A stretch of 64,000 nucleotides of DNA from Monosporascus cannonballus (lineage: Eukaryota > Ascomycota > Sordariomycetes > Xylariales). How positions within the stretch are numbered: position 1 is the stretch's first letter; the number at the start of each line of letters is the position of its first letter. The position numbers and the translations under genes were made by a program. Shown here piece by piece: positions 27,760-39,998 of this stretch. The DNA lies in the NCBI GenBank assembly GCA_004154925.1, contig QJNS01000027.1:369984-433983 (forward strand), in the 5' to 3' direction. Below the pieces are notes generated by a model, which searched no databases, was not told the DNA's origin, and saw only the letters and a list, made by a program, of their open reading frames with translations.

Positions 27760-29431
27760 ATTACGTTGACTTTTTTTTAATTTTCGGAAATTAACAATTA
27801 TTATATCGTTTCAATGTTATATATATATAAATCTTTAAAGAAAATTTGGGTATATTAATAAAATTTAAGGATATTATATTAATTATATCATTTATAGTAT
27901 TATATTAATTAGATTATAGATATACGTTAACTACTAGGAATTTATTTAATGATTAAACGTTAATTATTATACTGTCTTTTTAATATTTATCGTTTATTTC
28001 TTTAAAAAAACAATCGAAATCTGTATTAAGAAAAATATATTTTAAAACGAATTTTTCATTAAATATATAATAAGTCCTAGTTTGTAATAAACGTCTGATG
28101 GGTTTTATCGTTTAATAAGTGTATTTTAATTAATTTAAATAATTTTAATTATTCTTTAATGGAATGAATACGTATCTTATATATTTCAAATATTAATATT
28201 ATATTTTTATTTCGAAAAATGGTAAAAGCCCTATTGAATTAACTTATTTTAGTATTAATTAAAAATATATAATTTATATTAGCGACGATACGTTTAAAAT
28301 TAATTAATAGAGTATTTATTAGCTTTATAATATCGTGTATACCACTATAAAAATCGGAAAATACACGTCTGCCTTTTTTTACATAATTTTCGTTTTCCTT
28401 GTTAAAAAATAGGTGTTTTGATTAAACTACCTTATTTTTTAAAGTAAGCCCAATATCTTAGTATTAGTTGACGTTATATTAATTTGTTAATGAAATATTC
28501 TTATTTCTGAAATATTTATATATTTTTTAGTTTTCTTTATTTTTCCAGATAATAAGTAACTATATTGTAAAAGTTAAGGAACTTTTTTTGAAATTAACTT
28601 TATTGAAATTCAAATTAAACTATTTAAGTAATTCGGTATTATATAAAAATATAAAAATTATACGGTTTTTTATTAATTTATTAAAGAAATTCGCCGTAAT
28701 TAACCTTTATAAAGGCGGTTATTATAACAGGTATTATTATTACGTAAATTCTGGAAGTTGTTTATCTAATTAAATTTAAAATTATTATTTTATAAATTTT
28801 TCTTTGTATTTTATATTAAATATTAACCGGAAAATATAATTCCTTTTAACGAAATTAATTTTAAATTTATATTAAATCACATATCCGGTACTTAATAATA
28901 TTTTAGGCTTAAAATTATTAATAACATCAATTTTTACGATAATGTACAATATAGGCTTACTAAATGTACAAGCTTATCGAAAAGCCTTTAGCATTTTTTG
29001 ATAACAAAGTCAAATTAATTAACTATAACATATTAAATTACTTCACACTAATCAGAGTTTTTTTCCGTTAAACGTATTTATAGGTTTTTTACAAATACGC
29101 GTATTATATCCGAGCTTACTACAAACGCCATATTTCCGTTTTTTTCGTTTTAACCATTTTGCAACGATTACTTTCAACCGGTTTTAACTGGATTTGTTTA
29201 TGATTACTTTTTCTTTTCTGTGAATGAAATTTATCCTTTTTAAATAATAAATATTCTTTTTTCTAAGAACGCTTACTTTTATATTTTCAACATTTATTTA
29301 AAATAAAATTCGTTTTACACCATTTCGCGATTTTTTCTCAAAAAAATACTTTATATAAAGGTAACAGGTTAATGCTTATCAAAAGATTAACCGATTTTAT
29401 TATTTTTGTTAGCAAGCTACTTAAATAACTT

Positions 29432-29629
29432 TTAATATTTCTTTGCAAATAACGTCTCTATTCTATTACTGCGCAAGTATTCCTCAGGGTTTTCGCAAAA
29501 AGGAAACAAAATAAAATTAATGGAAGTAAGCGGTGAAACGGTTGAGATACGTATAACTAAAGGAACCTTTAAGTCGAAAACAATATTATAAAGAATCGAA
29601 TAAAACAACCCCGGTTTTTGCAAATTCAT
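29432..29629 (-). pseudogene. Open-frame remnant, unidentified
   Basis: A 65-codon minus-strand frame with ordinary-looking composition, containing FDLKVPLVIRISTVSPL and FCENPEEYLRSNRIETLF. No family was recognised. Flanking sequence continues in the same sense with RIP stops, so this is a fragment of a longer retroelement-type protein, not a gene. Confidence 0.3.
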
Positions 29630-32499
29630 ACTTAATATTATCGGAGACTATGGCATCTTTAAACGCGTCATAAAAGCCGGCGAAAAAATCTTTTTTCGCA
29701 ATATAAGTGTAATAACCTCGTATTAAAGTTTCGATATAAAACTAATAAATATATTTTAAAACGAAAAAACAGGATATACCGAAAGGATAGAATCGATAAA
29801 AAAATAGGCAAATATACAAGCCGTAATAACACTATTATTCATATAATATCTTTCGAAATTCGTCGAATTGTAACTTTCGTAATCGTCGAAGATAAAAAAA
29901 CCTTTCGATTTTTTTCTATGTGTTCGAATATACTTATCGAAATATTAAACCTATTTTAAGCCTAACTCGTTCGTTATTTAATTATTATCACTTATACCGA
30001 ATTTTTAATAAAATAATAATTGTTATTGTCGATACCAGTAATTAAAGAAACCTTTTCTAGTTAAAATAATAATTAAAGACAAAACATAATCTTATTAATT
30101 CATAATTTAAATAATTATAACCTATACTCGATTTCCTTATTACGCTTAACTAAGTTTTTTACGTTTTTTAATATTTGTAATTATTATACCTATTAATATA
30201 AAACACTCTAAGAAATATTCTGTTTTGTTGAAATTATAAATATCTTGTTTTACAATACCGTATTTTACGATAATAATCTAAATAAATTCCAACTATTTAC
30301 TAAATATTTCTAAAATTTCGTATAGTACCCGTTAATAATCGATCTTTCCATTTAAATGCGTTTAAAACTTTCTTACTGCTTAATAAAATTCGACGCCTAG
30401 TTAATCTCGACGCGAATCATAACGCATTAGGCCAGCAATAAATTCGCCATATTTTGAATATGCTAAAATCGGACAAAAAAGCGTTTGCGTATTTAGGTTA
30501 AAGATTCAGTTAATAATAGATATCTTTTCGATCGGCGTTAATTTTCGCGATTTAAAGATAATATTGGCTTTGAAGGATTTGCCGATATATCGTTAATGTA
30601 AAGTAAAATAAGAGATTTCATATTTAAAATTAAATGTCGCATAATAAAGTTTCGCATTTCGTATTTTTAGCTTAAATAGCTAGATTTATTTTGGCTTTTA
30701 ATATAACCCGTTCGATATTATAAATGTTAAATAATAAACAATTGCAGTTAAAATTTTAAAACATATCAAAAATCATCCGATGAGCTTATATATCCGGTAG
30801 GCTTATGTAATAGGTTAGAATAAATTTTTATTTACATATTTTTAAATTTTTTGATATTAAAATGAAATTTGAATTCAATATCGATGAAAATTTAAAATTA
30901 ATATCTTTAATATAAACAAAGTTAAGTTTAAAACCTAAGTTTTATAATTTGTTTGGGCATTTATTTTTAACTAATTAACATCACAAAACTATCATTATTT
31001 ATATCAATATTAATTCATCGCACATTAATATTAAATTTAATATTTACTATCAAATACGACGTGTTTCGAAATACATCATATCTTATTATTAAAACCGGAT
31101 TAATTTCTATTATTTATTCGGTATTAAAAGTAGGATATTTCGTTTTTTAACGTTAATTATTCTTAACGTAGATTTGGAAAAGATTTGTTAGTTATATTAA
31201 TTTAACTATTACTGCGTTTTTGTTAAATATCTTTTTATGAACAATAAATTAGAAAGTTTTTCAAATTATATTAAATATTATATCGTTAATAGAAAGGCTT
31301 TAGTTCTTTATTTTTTATCGGTAATATTTCGCTAAAACTTACGAGATATATAAACTATATATTATTTAGGACATAACCTTTTATATATGTTTATTTTTTC
31401 GTATTCCGAAATTCGTTTAATTTGTTTTATTAAAATAAGTATAACCGTTATTATATAAAAAATTGAAAAAGGTTTAATATTGTTTTCGTATTTTGATACT
31501 AATGATGTATTAATAAAAATATAAATTCTATTTTAATACCAAAATTTGTTGCCGAATTTGCGGTATTATTTAAAAGCATATTAAAAATTGCTTTTGTTTA
31601 ATCAAGTTAAACACCTATTATGTTTTTATCGTTAAAAATAATATGGTTTTTAACGTCATTAATTTTATTATCAATATTTTTCTAAATAAGTTTCTGATCT
31701 TAAATTAAATTAATAAAATCCCTATGATTTCAAGTATATTTGAAATATATTTAACGGTTTTATCCTAATTATCGTTTGTTTAATAAACCGTGATGTTTTC
31801 ATAGTTTAATATATCGAAAAAATTGTTCTATAAAGTAGCGTTTAGTTTTAAGTATTATTTAATTGGCCTTTTTTAATTTTACTTTATCGTTTACTTGAAT
31901 TAAATATACGGTTGTATAAAATATTTTTATAAGGTTGAAAATATAAATCTTAAAAGAGTAAATGCAAGTTTTAATATAAATGTATAAATAATAAAAGGTT
32001 AATCGACTTTTTATATATATTTTATATATTTAATCAATTTCTTTTTTATAAAAAATCATATACCGGTTCCGAGTTAACTATTTTTAAGCTTTTTTAATTT
32101 AATTTCAAATTACTTTAATACGCAATATTGTAAAATTATTACATTTATTCTAAAATAATGTTATTTTTTCCAGATATTTATAATTTCTCTTATATTAATA
32201 CGTTATTTTCGAATAAAAATTAAGACTTTTTAAAAATATTTAATTTGAGATTAATTGTATTCGTTTATTCTTTTACTTTTTTAACTTACTAATATAGGTT
32301 ATAATAATATATTTGGTTTTCATTATAAAAATAACGAATTCGTTTTATTCAATTTTATTTATATGGGTCCAACATAATTTAACATTAATTATCTAAATTT
32401 AATATAATTCTGTATCGAAACTGTTAAGATTTTACATTTATAAATTAATTGGTAATTTTTAGTTAATTGCGAATTGCTTTATTTTTTAAAAAACAAATA

Positions 32500-32870
32500 A
32501 ATAAATTAAAGCGCTTACGATACCGTCATCCTTATCGATTAGGTCGGCTAAAATAGATTTTTCGTTCTGGCCTATATCTTAAACCGCTGGCCCGGGATCA
32601 TTTAATAAGGACTTCGATATCTTTAACGGCTCAGGAATTAACCTAGCTAAAGTTCCCTCTAGGGTCTCGAACCTCTGGGGTTCTGGCTTTCTTGGCAGTT
32701 TAGGCGTAGATATTTTCGAATCTCTTGATTGGTCTCGCGTCTAAGTTGCTAATCTTGTCGAATCTTTTGCGCGGCCTGAATTTTGAAGCGCTAACTTTAT
32801 CGGTTGTTTCGGGCTCTTTAACTATCCCCGCCGTATTCCTTTTTGAAGAAAATTATTAATTAAATTATTT
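32500..32870 (-). pseudogene. Partly preserved gag-like coding fragment
   Basis: A GC-richer patch in AT DNA. Read on the minus strand it gives STPKLPRKPEPQRFETLEGT, then ARLIPEPLKISKSLLNDPGP and later DIGQNEKSILADLIDKDDGI, with another frame supplying the preceding Arg/Lys-rich part. The sequence is polar and Pro/Glu/Lys-rich, as in the N-terminus of some fungal Gypsy gag proteins, but I cannot name the family. It lies just inside the right repeat of candidate C, where a minus-strand gag should begin. At least one frame change and several stops break it. Confidence 0.45.
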
Positions 32871-33138
32871 TTCTTAAATAAAAAATTTTATATTAATATA
32901 AGCAAACTTAAACTGGATATCGAAAAGCCTTTCCGAACTTTCTTAAATATATAAAAGTATTTCTTAATATAATAGAGAAATAATTCTTTTACCGTAAGGA
33001 TTATTAAATATAACGTTAAAGTAAATTATTTTTTAAAAGTTATCGAATAATTTCGTAATTACGATTAACTATTAATAAATCGTGTTTTTAAACGATAAAA
33101 ATATTTATCTGTCGTATTTTTTAAAACTTTTCTACTAT

Positions 33139-33421
33139 TGAAGTGGGACGGGGTGTTACACCCATGATCAGGCTCGGCTGATCAGAAAGCCCGGGTCTCG
33201 CATGTATATTAAGAAGTTCTTTTTCGCCATAGGTTCAGCCCCTAAGCAACACCGGCCACCATCACCACTCACCATATTTTCTGTTATTTTTTATTATCGA
33301 GGTTTAACACTAGTAATATAATCGGATTAAGCTTTTCATTTCGATAATCCCATTCCGTATCGTGACATAAAATGATCATCCGCACTGATCAAGATCAATT
33401 CTCCCTCCCTACTCCAATTCA
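33139..33421 (+). mobile_element. Solo LTR of the element B family
   Basis: 283 bp, starting TGAAGTGGGACGGGGTG and ending CCAATTCA, homologous along its length to both LTRs of element B. It is flanked by CTAT (33,135-33,138 and 33,422-33,425). It is clearly less RIPed than element B itself. No internal sequence remains, the expected product of LTR-LTR recombination after insertion. It interrupts candidate element C. Confidence 0.88.
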
Positions 33422-33470
33422 CTATAGATATTTTTATAAGCATTAAACGTATCAGATATTATTTATATTC

Positions 33471-33769
33471 TGTAACTCCTTTCGAATTGGTAAAAAACGA
33501 CCGAAAATAAGGAAAACTAGAGTTAAATTTGGGTAATAAATATCACTTATTAAGGAATACGTAGAGTTTATAAGAAATAACAAAAGGAAATATACAAAAT
33601 AACGTAAATATAGTAACAGAATTTCATTTATTACAAATAACTGATAATAAGATACGTATAATTATATAAATATAATTATCTTTTCATTTTTCTATTCGAA
33701 AGTCTAGATAGTTTCCTAGTTACTTATAGACGAAAACTCGATTACTATGACCGTAACTATGGAATCCTT
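33471..33769. repeat. LTR-like repeat, right copy (element C candidate)
   Basis: Direct repeat of 2,430-2,727, starting TGTAACTCC. Shared words include AAATAACGTAAATA and TATAAATATAATTA (the latter with one transition in the left copy). If it is an LTR it would be the 5' LTR of a minus-strand element. No TSD could be matched. Confidence 0.45.
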
Positions 33770-36700
33770 AAAAATATCTTTAAATATATATTATAAATTT
33801 GTTTTTCAAAATCTGATAAAATACATTACTAAAATATAAGAAATATGTTGATTACTACACCAAATTTATTATTTTTGATATATATTATGTATAAGATTGT
33901 TTTTCGATTAAGTATAAAATTAAAATTTACCTGAAGAATAAACTCGTTAAATATATAATACGATAAGTATTATATTTTATAATATAGTAATATAATTGTC
34001 TCGGTTTATAATAAAGTTATACTATATTAATATATTAAGTTACTAATTATGGAATTGAAATAAAATAACTTGATTAAAAAAAGTTTAAGTTTTTAAATAA
34101 TATATTGCTGAATAAATTAACGAAACTTTAATTACTAAATCTTTAACTGTTATAAACATTAATTAAATTTATTAAATATTACAAAACGGTTTAAATAATG
34201 AAAAGACATTTTATAAGGAATTTTTATTTTACTTTTAAAGTTTATCCTCAAGGTTTGCCGCGCAAAGCTTAATCTTTCGACATTGCCGAATCGTAAAGCC
34301 AGCGAGTATAAGGTTTATTATAGTCGAAGCTTATCAATTACTACTCGGCTTTAAAGTAACGCTTTATAAAACTGATATAATCTATTCTAATTGTAAAAAC
34401 CATAGATTAGTTATCATATTCGAAAATATTAGATATAATATTTATCGTCTAATTTATATTGTACAATAATTGTTTATAAAATTGAATTAACTTTAAAAGT
34501 ATATTTTGAATATAAATATATTTTATATACATAATATGTTTTAAAAATTAAAAATCAAACAATTATTATAATTTTTTAAAACAGTGTTAAAAATAATACT
34601 TAATGTTTTAAATATTTTACGTCGTTAAAAAAGTACATCAATTAAATAAGTATACTCTAATATATTAAATAAGAAAAGGCTATCTTTTAGGCAAAACATA
34701 TATGTTTTGTTTCTAAGTTATATAAATGTTTGTACGCGTTTGAAAAGCGCACGCAATTAGCTAAATAAAATAACAGAATTGATGTTCTTTATATTTAACA
34801 ATAAAAGCTCGAAGGTCCGAGTGCTATTTTAAAATCCTTTTAAACAAGCTCGTTATCCTTTTATCTTGTAAATAAGAGTTCATTCGTTGTTACAGTTCTT
34901 ATATTTTCTTTTGAGAAAACTTTATAACAGTTTAAAAGTTGAGCAACCTATTGAGAAAAGCACTAACCGTATATATATATTAATATAAAGTAGGTGTGGC
35001 CATCTTAATAATCGCTTTCGCATAAAAACAAGCCACGTTTTAAGAAAGATGTCTATAGTGCGAGGTTCTAGGAATTTCCGAAAGTTAGCTTCGGAAAAAA
35101 TGAGACCACTCTTATTCGAGGTGGCGAATGTGGCAACACTTTTCGAAAGTGTTCCAATGTCTTTCAAACTCTTCTGTTATTCACCGTTTAATAAATAATA
35201 GAAAATATAATTTAATAATAAATTAACAAGTTTAATAAGCGATTATTCGCATGTATACTCAGTCTTTATATCTACGAATTGTTATTAGACTTTTAAAGAT
35301 TAAATAAAATTAATTTTGTTTTCTACGATATTCTTTAAAAGATTGTTAATTTTTATATTAACCTTATAGTCAGAGTGTAACAGTCTCGCTTTAGTCTTTA
35401 CTTTATAAATAACTCCACAGTTTTAATTAGATTTATATATAATTTAACCCCTTTATTATTTTATTATTTTTGCATAACATTAAAACATTATTTCATAATA
35501 TTTCCGATAATTGCATATAATATATCAAATATATATCGGCGTATTTAAAATTTAAAATCTTCATTATCGATATTTTAAAATATAATTTTACATGGAATGT
35601 TTTTAAAATAAATTCGAAAAAATCCCAGTTGTATTCCAAAATCCATACTTTTTAGCATATGTCGACGGTATAAGTAGATAATATATAATCGCTTAATTAT
35701 ATAAGCTTAAAATTTACCTAACAGAAACAAATACGTTTCCTGATATATAAAAATTAAATAAACAGTAATTAATATCTAATTATATATATAATCTTAAAAT
35801 ATAAGTTTTCTTTTAAATTATGTATTATATTACGTTAAATGTTTAAACTTGTATTTTTAATCGAATATTATATTACATTTAACGAATAGTTCTAATATTT
35901 AACTGATTTTTATATAAATATAAAATTATTATAATATATATTATGTAAATAGTTCTAGAATAACTTTTTAAAAATTATTGTTATATTATAAAGTTGTGGA
36001 AATATTCAAGGCGGAAATCTATGAGTTTGTATAGAAAAACGGAGTTTATCGAGACTTTTGCACCCCCACTGTACTTTATACGTTTTCTTATACAAATTCT
36101 GATAAAGGAAACCTAATTCTGTTTTACAAAGTAGCCTCACCTTATGTCCAACTTTTTAAAGAAATAAAACCAGTTTAATAATTTTCTTTATATAAGATGC
36201 CGAATATTCGAAATCAAAAAGTACATTCCGAAAGAAATAATGATAAGCTTTATCTGAGGTGACTTAGGCCTCAGCTAGTTCGTTTTTTTTAATATACTTT
36301 TACATATTACGCTAAAGAATTAAAGTTAACCAAGCAAATAACGTATCTCTATAACGAAGTAATAACAGTTAAGTTAAAATTACGTGAAAATATTTTTATT
36401 TAAGAACGTTTTTATTAAAATAATAAATTCGTTATTTATATATTTAATTTAAATCGAATAATGTTAAGATTTTATATATATATTAAATAGAAATTATTAT
36501 ACATATAAATATTTTTCCGAACTTTTTATATAATAATTAAAATTAATATATTTAAATTAAAATTCGACAAAACTGTTAACTATAACGTTTTTATAAGCGT
36601 AATCACGCCGATAATGCGCGTCTGATTCTGCTATAAATTATTCAAAAATAATTTAATATAAAATATCTCTTTAATTATATTTTTGTTCGTACGAGTTATT

Positions 36701-36989
36701 ATTAATACGTTACAGTTATAACTTAATTATAACCTAATTAGATTGACTTGGATAAATCTAAAATTTAATATTCGTATTGCATACAAATTAATAAATATAT
36801 AAGATTTTTTGAAATTTTTTAAATGAACCTTATAATTAATACAGTTAAATTTAAATTTAAAAAGTAACCAACTATAATTTCTTTATAGCTGTAACAAAAT
36901 AATTACCTGTCCTATTATCGCATATTGAAGTTTTTAATATATTTTGTATAAGTAAAACCTGTTGAATAATTTTTTGGTCGTACGAAATA
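33770..36989. other. AT-rich DNA with small GC islands, no intact gene
   Basis: RIP-type DNA containing three better preserved patches: about 34,240-34,340 (no ORF), 34,800-35,170 (see the minus-strand ORF) and 36,020-36,300. The last contains a 19-bp imperfect inverted repeat (36,023-36,041 with 36,081-36,099). Its loop ends ACTTTTGCACCCCCACTG followed by TA (36,071-36,072). On the minus strand that reads CAGTGGGGGTGCAAAAGT, an impala-like Tc1 terminus, but no partner end was found. Confidence 0.5.
34922..35167 (-). pseudogene. Small open frame in a GC island, unidentified
   Basis: 81 codons starting MKDIGTLSKSVATFATSNKS. The frame has normal codon composition up to about residue 60 (RKRLLRWPHLLY), then runs into an AT-only stretch that looks like an insertion or RIPed DNA, so the C-terminus is probably not authentic. 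No family is recognised. It could be a surviving fragment of a captured host gene or of a transposon protein. Confidence 0.3.
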
Positions 36990-37119
36990 TGTTACGGCCT
37001 GGTCATCCGTAAGAGCTCTAGTATATATAGAGCTGTAAGCACCAGGATGATTGCCACAATTGCGATCATTCCACCGAGCTTTTGCTCTGGTGGCGTGATG
37101 GTATGGTGCAGCCATAACA
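36990..37119. mobile_element. Short solo LTR with perfect target duplication
   Basis: 130 bp, starting TGTTACGGCCTGG and ending GCAGCCATAACA, so the tips form the inverted repeat TGTTA(C/T)GGC. It is flanked by AAATA (36,985-36,989 and 37,120-37,124). A TATATATA word and a stem GAGCTCTA/TAGAGCT lie inside. The composition is nearly normal in very AT-rich surroundings, probably because a single short copy escapes RIP. An open frame across it on the minus strand is coincidental. It resembles the solo LTR at 52,507 in size and ends. Confidence 0.8.
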
Positions 37120-37711
37120 AAATATCGTTCTTACGTTACGGCTATAAGAAAATTAAGGTTAACTAAATCCGAAATGTCCTTATATTTGTAATGCAATAAC
37201 TACAACCCCTATAAGCAAAAATAAATTCAAACGAATCTTTTCTATATTAAATGACGTTTGGAAATTTTATTATTAAATATTATATATAATAATTATATTA
37301 TTATAGTTATAAACATGTTTTAGATTAAAAATAATATTTACTAAAATTTTGAAATTTTTTAAAATATTTTAGTTAAATTAACGTTAATTTAACACTTTTC
37401 TATCCTGTTAAAAACCCGTTATAAAACTTTATATAAACATAATTTTTATAATTTTTAAAATATTTTTATTGTTAATTTATTTGTAATTTTTAAAGGAAAA
37501 TTTAAAAGTTTTTATAACAAACGATATTTATTAAGGCTAAAACGTTATAACTTATTATTAAACCCTATTTAGAAAAGTTTATTATTTTTGTAAGTCTTTT
37601 ACAAATTAGGTTAACATAATACTAAAAGCTACTTAGCCACAGCTGCGCCGCAGGCCCAGCCACAACCTCCAAAATAGGGTCTGATTCTAATGAGATAAGA
37701 TGAGCTCGGTA
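37120..37711. other. AT-rich spacer then short GC island
   Basis: About 500 bp of RIP-type DNA without features, then a normal-composition stretch from about 37,634 that ends at the TA preceding the piggyBac-like element. The last part (GCTGCGCCGCAGGCCCAGCC and following) may be unmutated flanking host sequence. No ORF is supported. Confidence 0.5.
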
Positions 37712-38059
37712 TCCGCCGGAAGGCCACAAGACGTAAGCCGCAACAATTTTCTGATGGTGGGTAGCGCACTTATTTTTTATTCGCCCACATTAACCAATCA
37801 ACTTCTTTAGGAAAAGCTACCTTTAGCCACACTTATTTTACGTTACGATACAAGTACTAACACCGGTTATTATTACAAATCGCTATATTATACTCCAAGC
37901 AACAAAAGGCTGTTTATCGGGCTAGCTGCCGATTTACAATACTATTACCTGTAATATAAAGCCTTATTTGACGTATACCGCGATAAGAGTTGCCTAGATA
38001 AATTTGACACCTTGAAACGGATTTTCCTAAGACCCTGTGGTACTAATTAAGAGGGATTT

Positions 38060-39616
38060 CTATATTACTAGTACGAAAGAAGCTTTTTGAAATTTTCTAC
38101 CGACCGTTAAAAAATTCTCCGAAATATCAAATGCCCTTATTAATAAATGTTCAGCAAAAAGGCGTAATGTTTTCGTAATAAGAATTTGATAATTTATCGC
38201 CTTATTTCTTTAAAAAAACAATTATTAACGATAATATAAAGCAGGAAATTATATATAAAAACCTGCGTTACGTTACGCCGAAAGCTATGATCCTATTTAA
38301 ACCTAAACTTTTGTTAATTACCAAAATTAACGCCGTTTATATTAAGGTTATATTTATAAACAATTCGAAATATTATGATTATTTTTCTTTTCACCTTTTC
38401 TCCAAAACAATGACGGGTACAGGTTTTGTATTTATTTCTTATTTTGGGTTTTTTTCGAACTAATAGGATACGTTTTTTCGCCGTTTATCAAATATTAAGA
38501 AATAAAGCGATCGAATTATTAGCTTAAATAATTTCATTTATCTTATTATTAGACGTGAAGAATTTTAGGGCCTAATTAAAAAATAATACCTTTAATTTTT
38601 TTTCAAATTAACGAATTACTTCGTTATTCCGGACCTTTTTCGAGCTATTTCTATTATTACTAAACGTTTTTTCTATAGTTATAAAAATAATTATAATAAA
38701 AAAGGTTATCGAGGAATACATAATACGAAAAGTTATAAATATTTTTAAACTTATTTATAAGGTAAATAATTATACGTTAAGTTGGATTTAATAGATTATT
38801 GTGTTTTCTATTAACTTTTCCGCTTTTCAGCCGTAAAACGTTAACAAAACCTCCGCCTTTGCCTAGATAATGGCCTGTCCATACTATAAATAACATGTAA
38901 TAAGCCAGGATCCAGGCTTTAAAGCCTATATTATCGGCTTTATTCGGGACCGCGGTATTAAAAAGTAATTTGCCGTTATACCTTCCGATATACTTATTTA
39001 CGTTAATATTGCTTTTTGGGACGTAAAGGTCAAATGTTTTTGTTTGTATTTATTTAGCTTATTTATCGTAACGTTCGAAAAGTAACTTAAGTTAACGTTC
39101 GTAATCCCAGATTGGAAACTTTTCATAAATCGTTTATTATCGATTTCGAAAAAAAAAGAAAATAATCGAATAATATACGAAAAAGTCCGAACCCATTTAA
39201 AATGTATTAACTGACCTTTTCTTATGATTATATATATAAATCAGGGTAAAGAAAAACAGATATAGTTTTTTAACATACATATCGTATCAGAGATAACTCC
39301 GAACCCGTAGTTTTTTTTTCTCATTCGGATTCGAAGCTAATAATCCATTATACTTATTTTTTAATTAGCTAATTAGCTAATGTAATACGAAAATAAGAAA
39401 TAACTTTAACAAACTAGGTAATAAAGGGCTTATTTGAACGTTACGTTTTTCGATAATTAATAGCTTAAAATAAATTCTAATTAATGTATTTGACGGCGCG
39501 TTAGGGCGGAAAGTGGCTTTATCTATAGGGTCTTTTTTATACGAATTGGGGTTTAGCTGTACCGCAGAAGTTTGCGGTTTTATTTCAGCGTTTGTAGTTT
39601 TCCGGTTTCGTCCCAT
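38060..39616 (-). pseudogene. PiggyBac-type transposase pseudogene (DDE_Tnp_1_7)
   Basis: It begins with an ATG at 39,616 (MGRNRKTTNAEIKPQTSAVQ), with about 79 open codons before RIP stops. Downstream pieces show family features: YNGKLLFNTAVPNKADNIGF then KAWILAYYM (about 38,900-38,980), then FSYYVFLDNLFYYNYF (about 38,690-38,740), equivalent to the K...GFK.WVLAD and ..V.LDNLFTS... blocks. The C-terminal LLIRAFDISENFLTVG follows near 38,110. Total span is about 520 codons. The LDN aspartate, one of the catalytic acids in the family, is still readable. The gene is inactive and RIPed, but less so than the Gypsy elements. Confidence 0.65.
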
Positions 39617-39727
39617 TTTGCCTTGGTTTCTTAATAGAAAACGAGGTGTTGAACGGAAGAAAAAGATAGTGATATCGTTGACGTTAATACTTAAAGCATT
39701 TTCGCACCCGCGTTTCTGTGAAGTAGT

Positions 39728-39890
39728 TGTCGGCTAGCAGGGGGTGCTCTAGCACCCCATATACGGAAGATTCCCTTTGATCGGAACATATATGTTCCGG
39801 GACTAGATCACCTTAAAGTGCAGTACGCGTTTTAAAGCATCTATAACTAGTTATCAATATATATACAATTAATATCCCTTATATCTAACA
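39728..39890 (+). repeat. 5' LTR of Copia E
   Basis: 163 bp, starting TGTCGGCTAGCAGG and ending ATATCTAACA. It matches the 3' LTR with only scattered transitions. Shared words are CATATACGGAAGATTCCCT and TGTTCCGGGACTAGATCACC. The target duplication GTAGT precedes it. Confidence 0.92.
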
Positions 39891-39998
39891 ATTAAAATTT
39901 TATTCGCTTAATCAAGGCATATATTAATTAATTAGCTGTTACTAAAACGATATAAGCTATATATTAGTTAAACTTATCGAAATACGCCAATAATAATA

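Larger units (their letters stand above)
27765..33134 (-). pseudogene. RIP-degraded element, right part of candidate C
   Basis: AT-rich DNA with minus-strand coding relics. At 29,432-29,629 a 65-codon frame (MNLQKPGLFYSILYNIVFDL...) shows fewer RIP changes than its surroundings, and a Lys-rich basic stretch lies just downstream on the same strand. A better preserved coding patch at 32,500-32,870 is listed separately. No named domain is recognised. Position and strand fit the gag side of an element whose other half is 2,728-8,017. Confidence 0.4.

Noticed and set aside
34888..35382. Possible 495-bp LTR (TGTTACAG...GTGTAACA)
   Set aside because: Tips are complementary, but no target duplication and no second copy were found.
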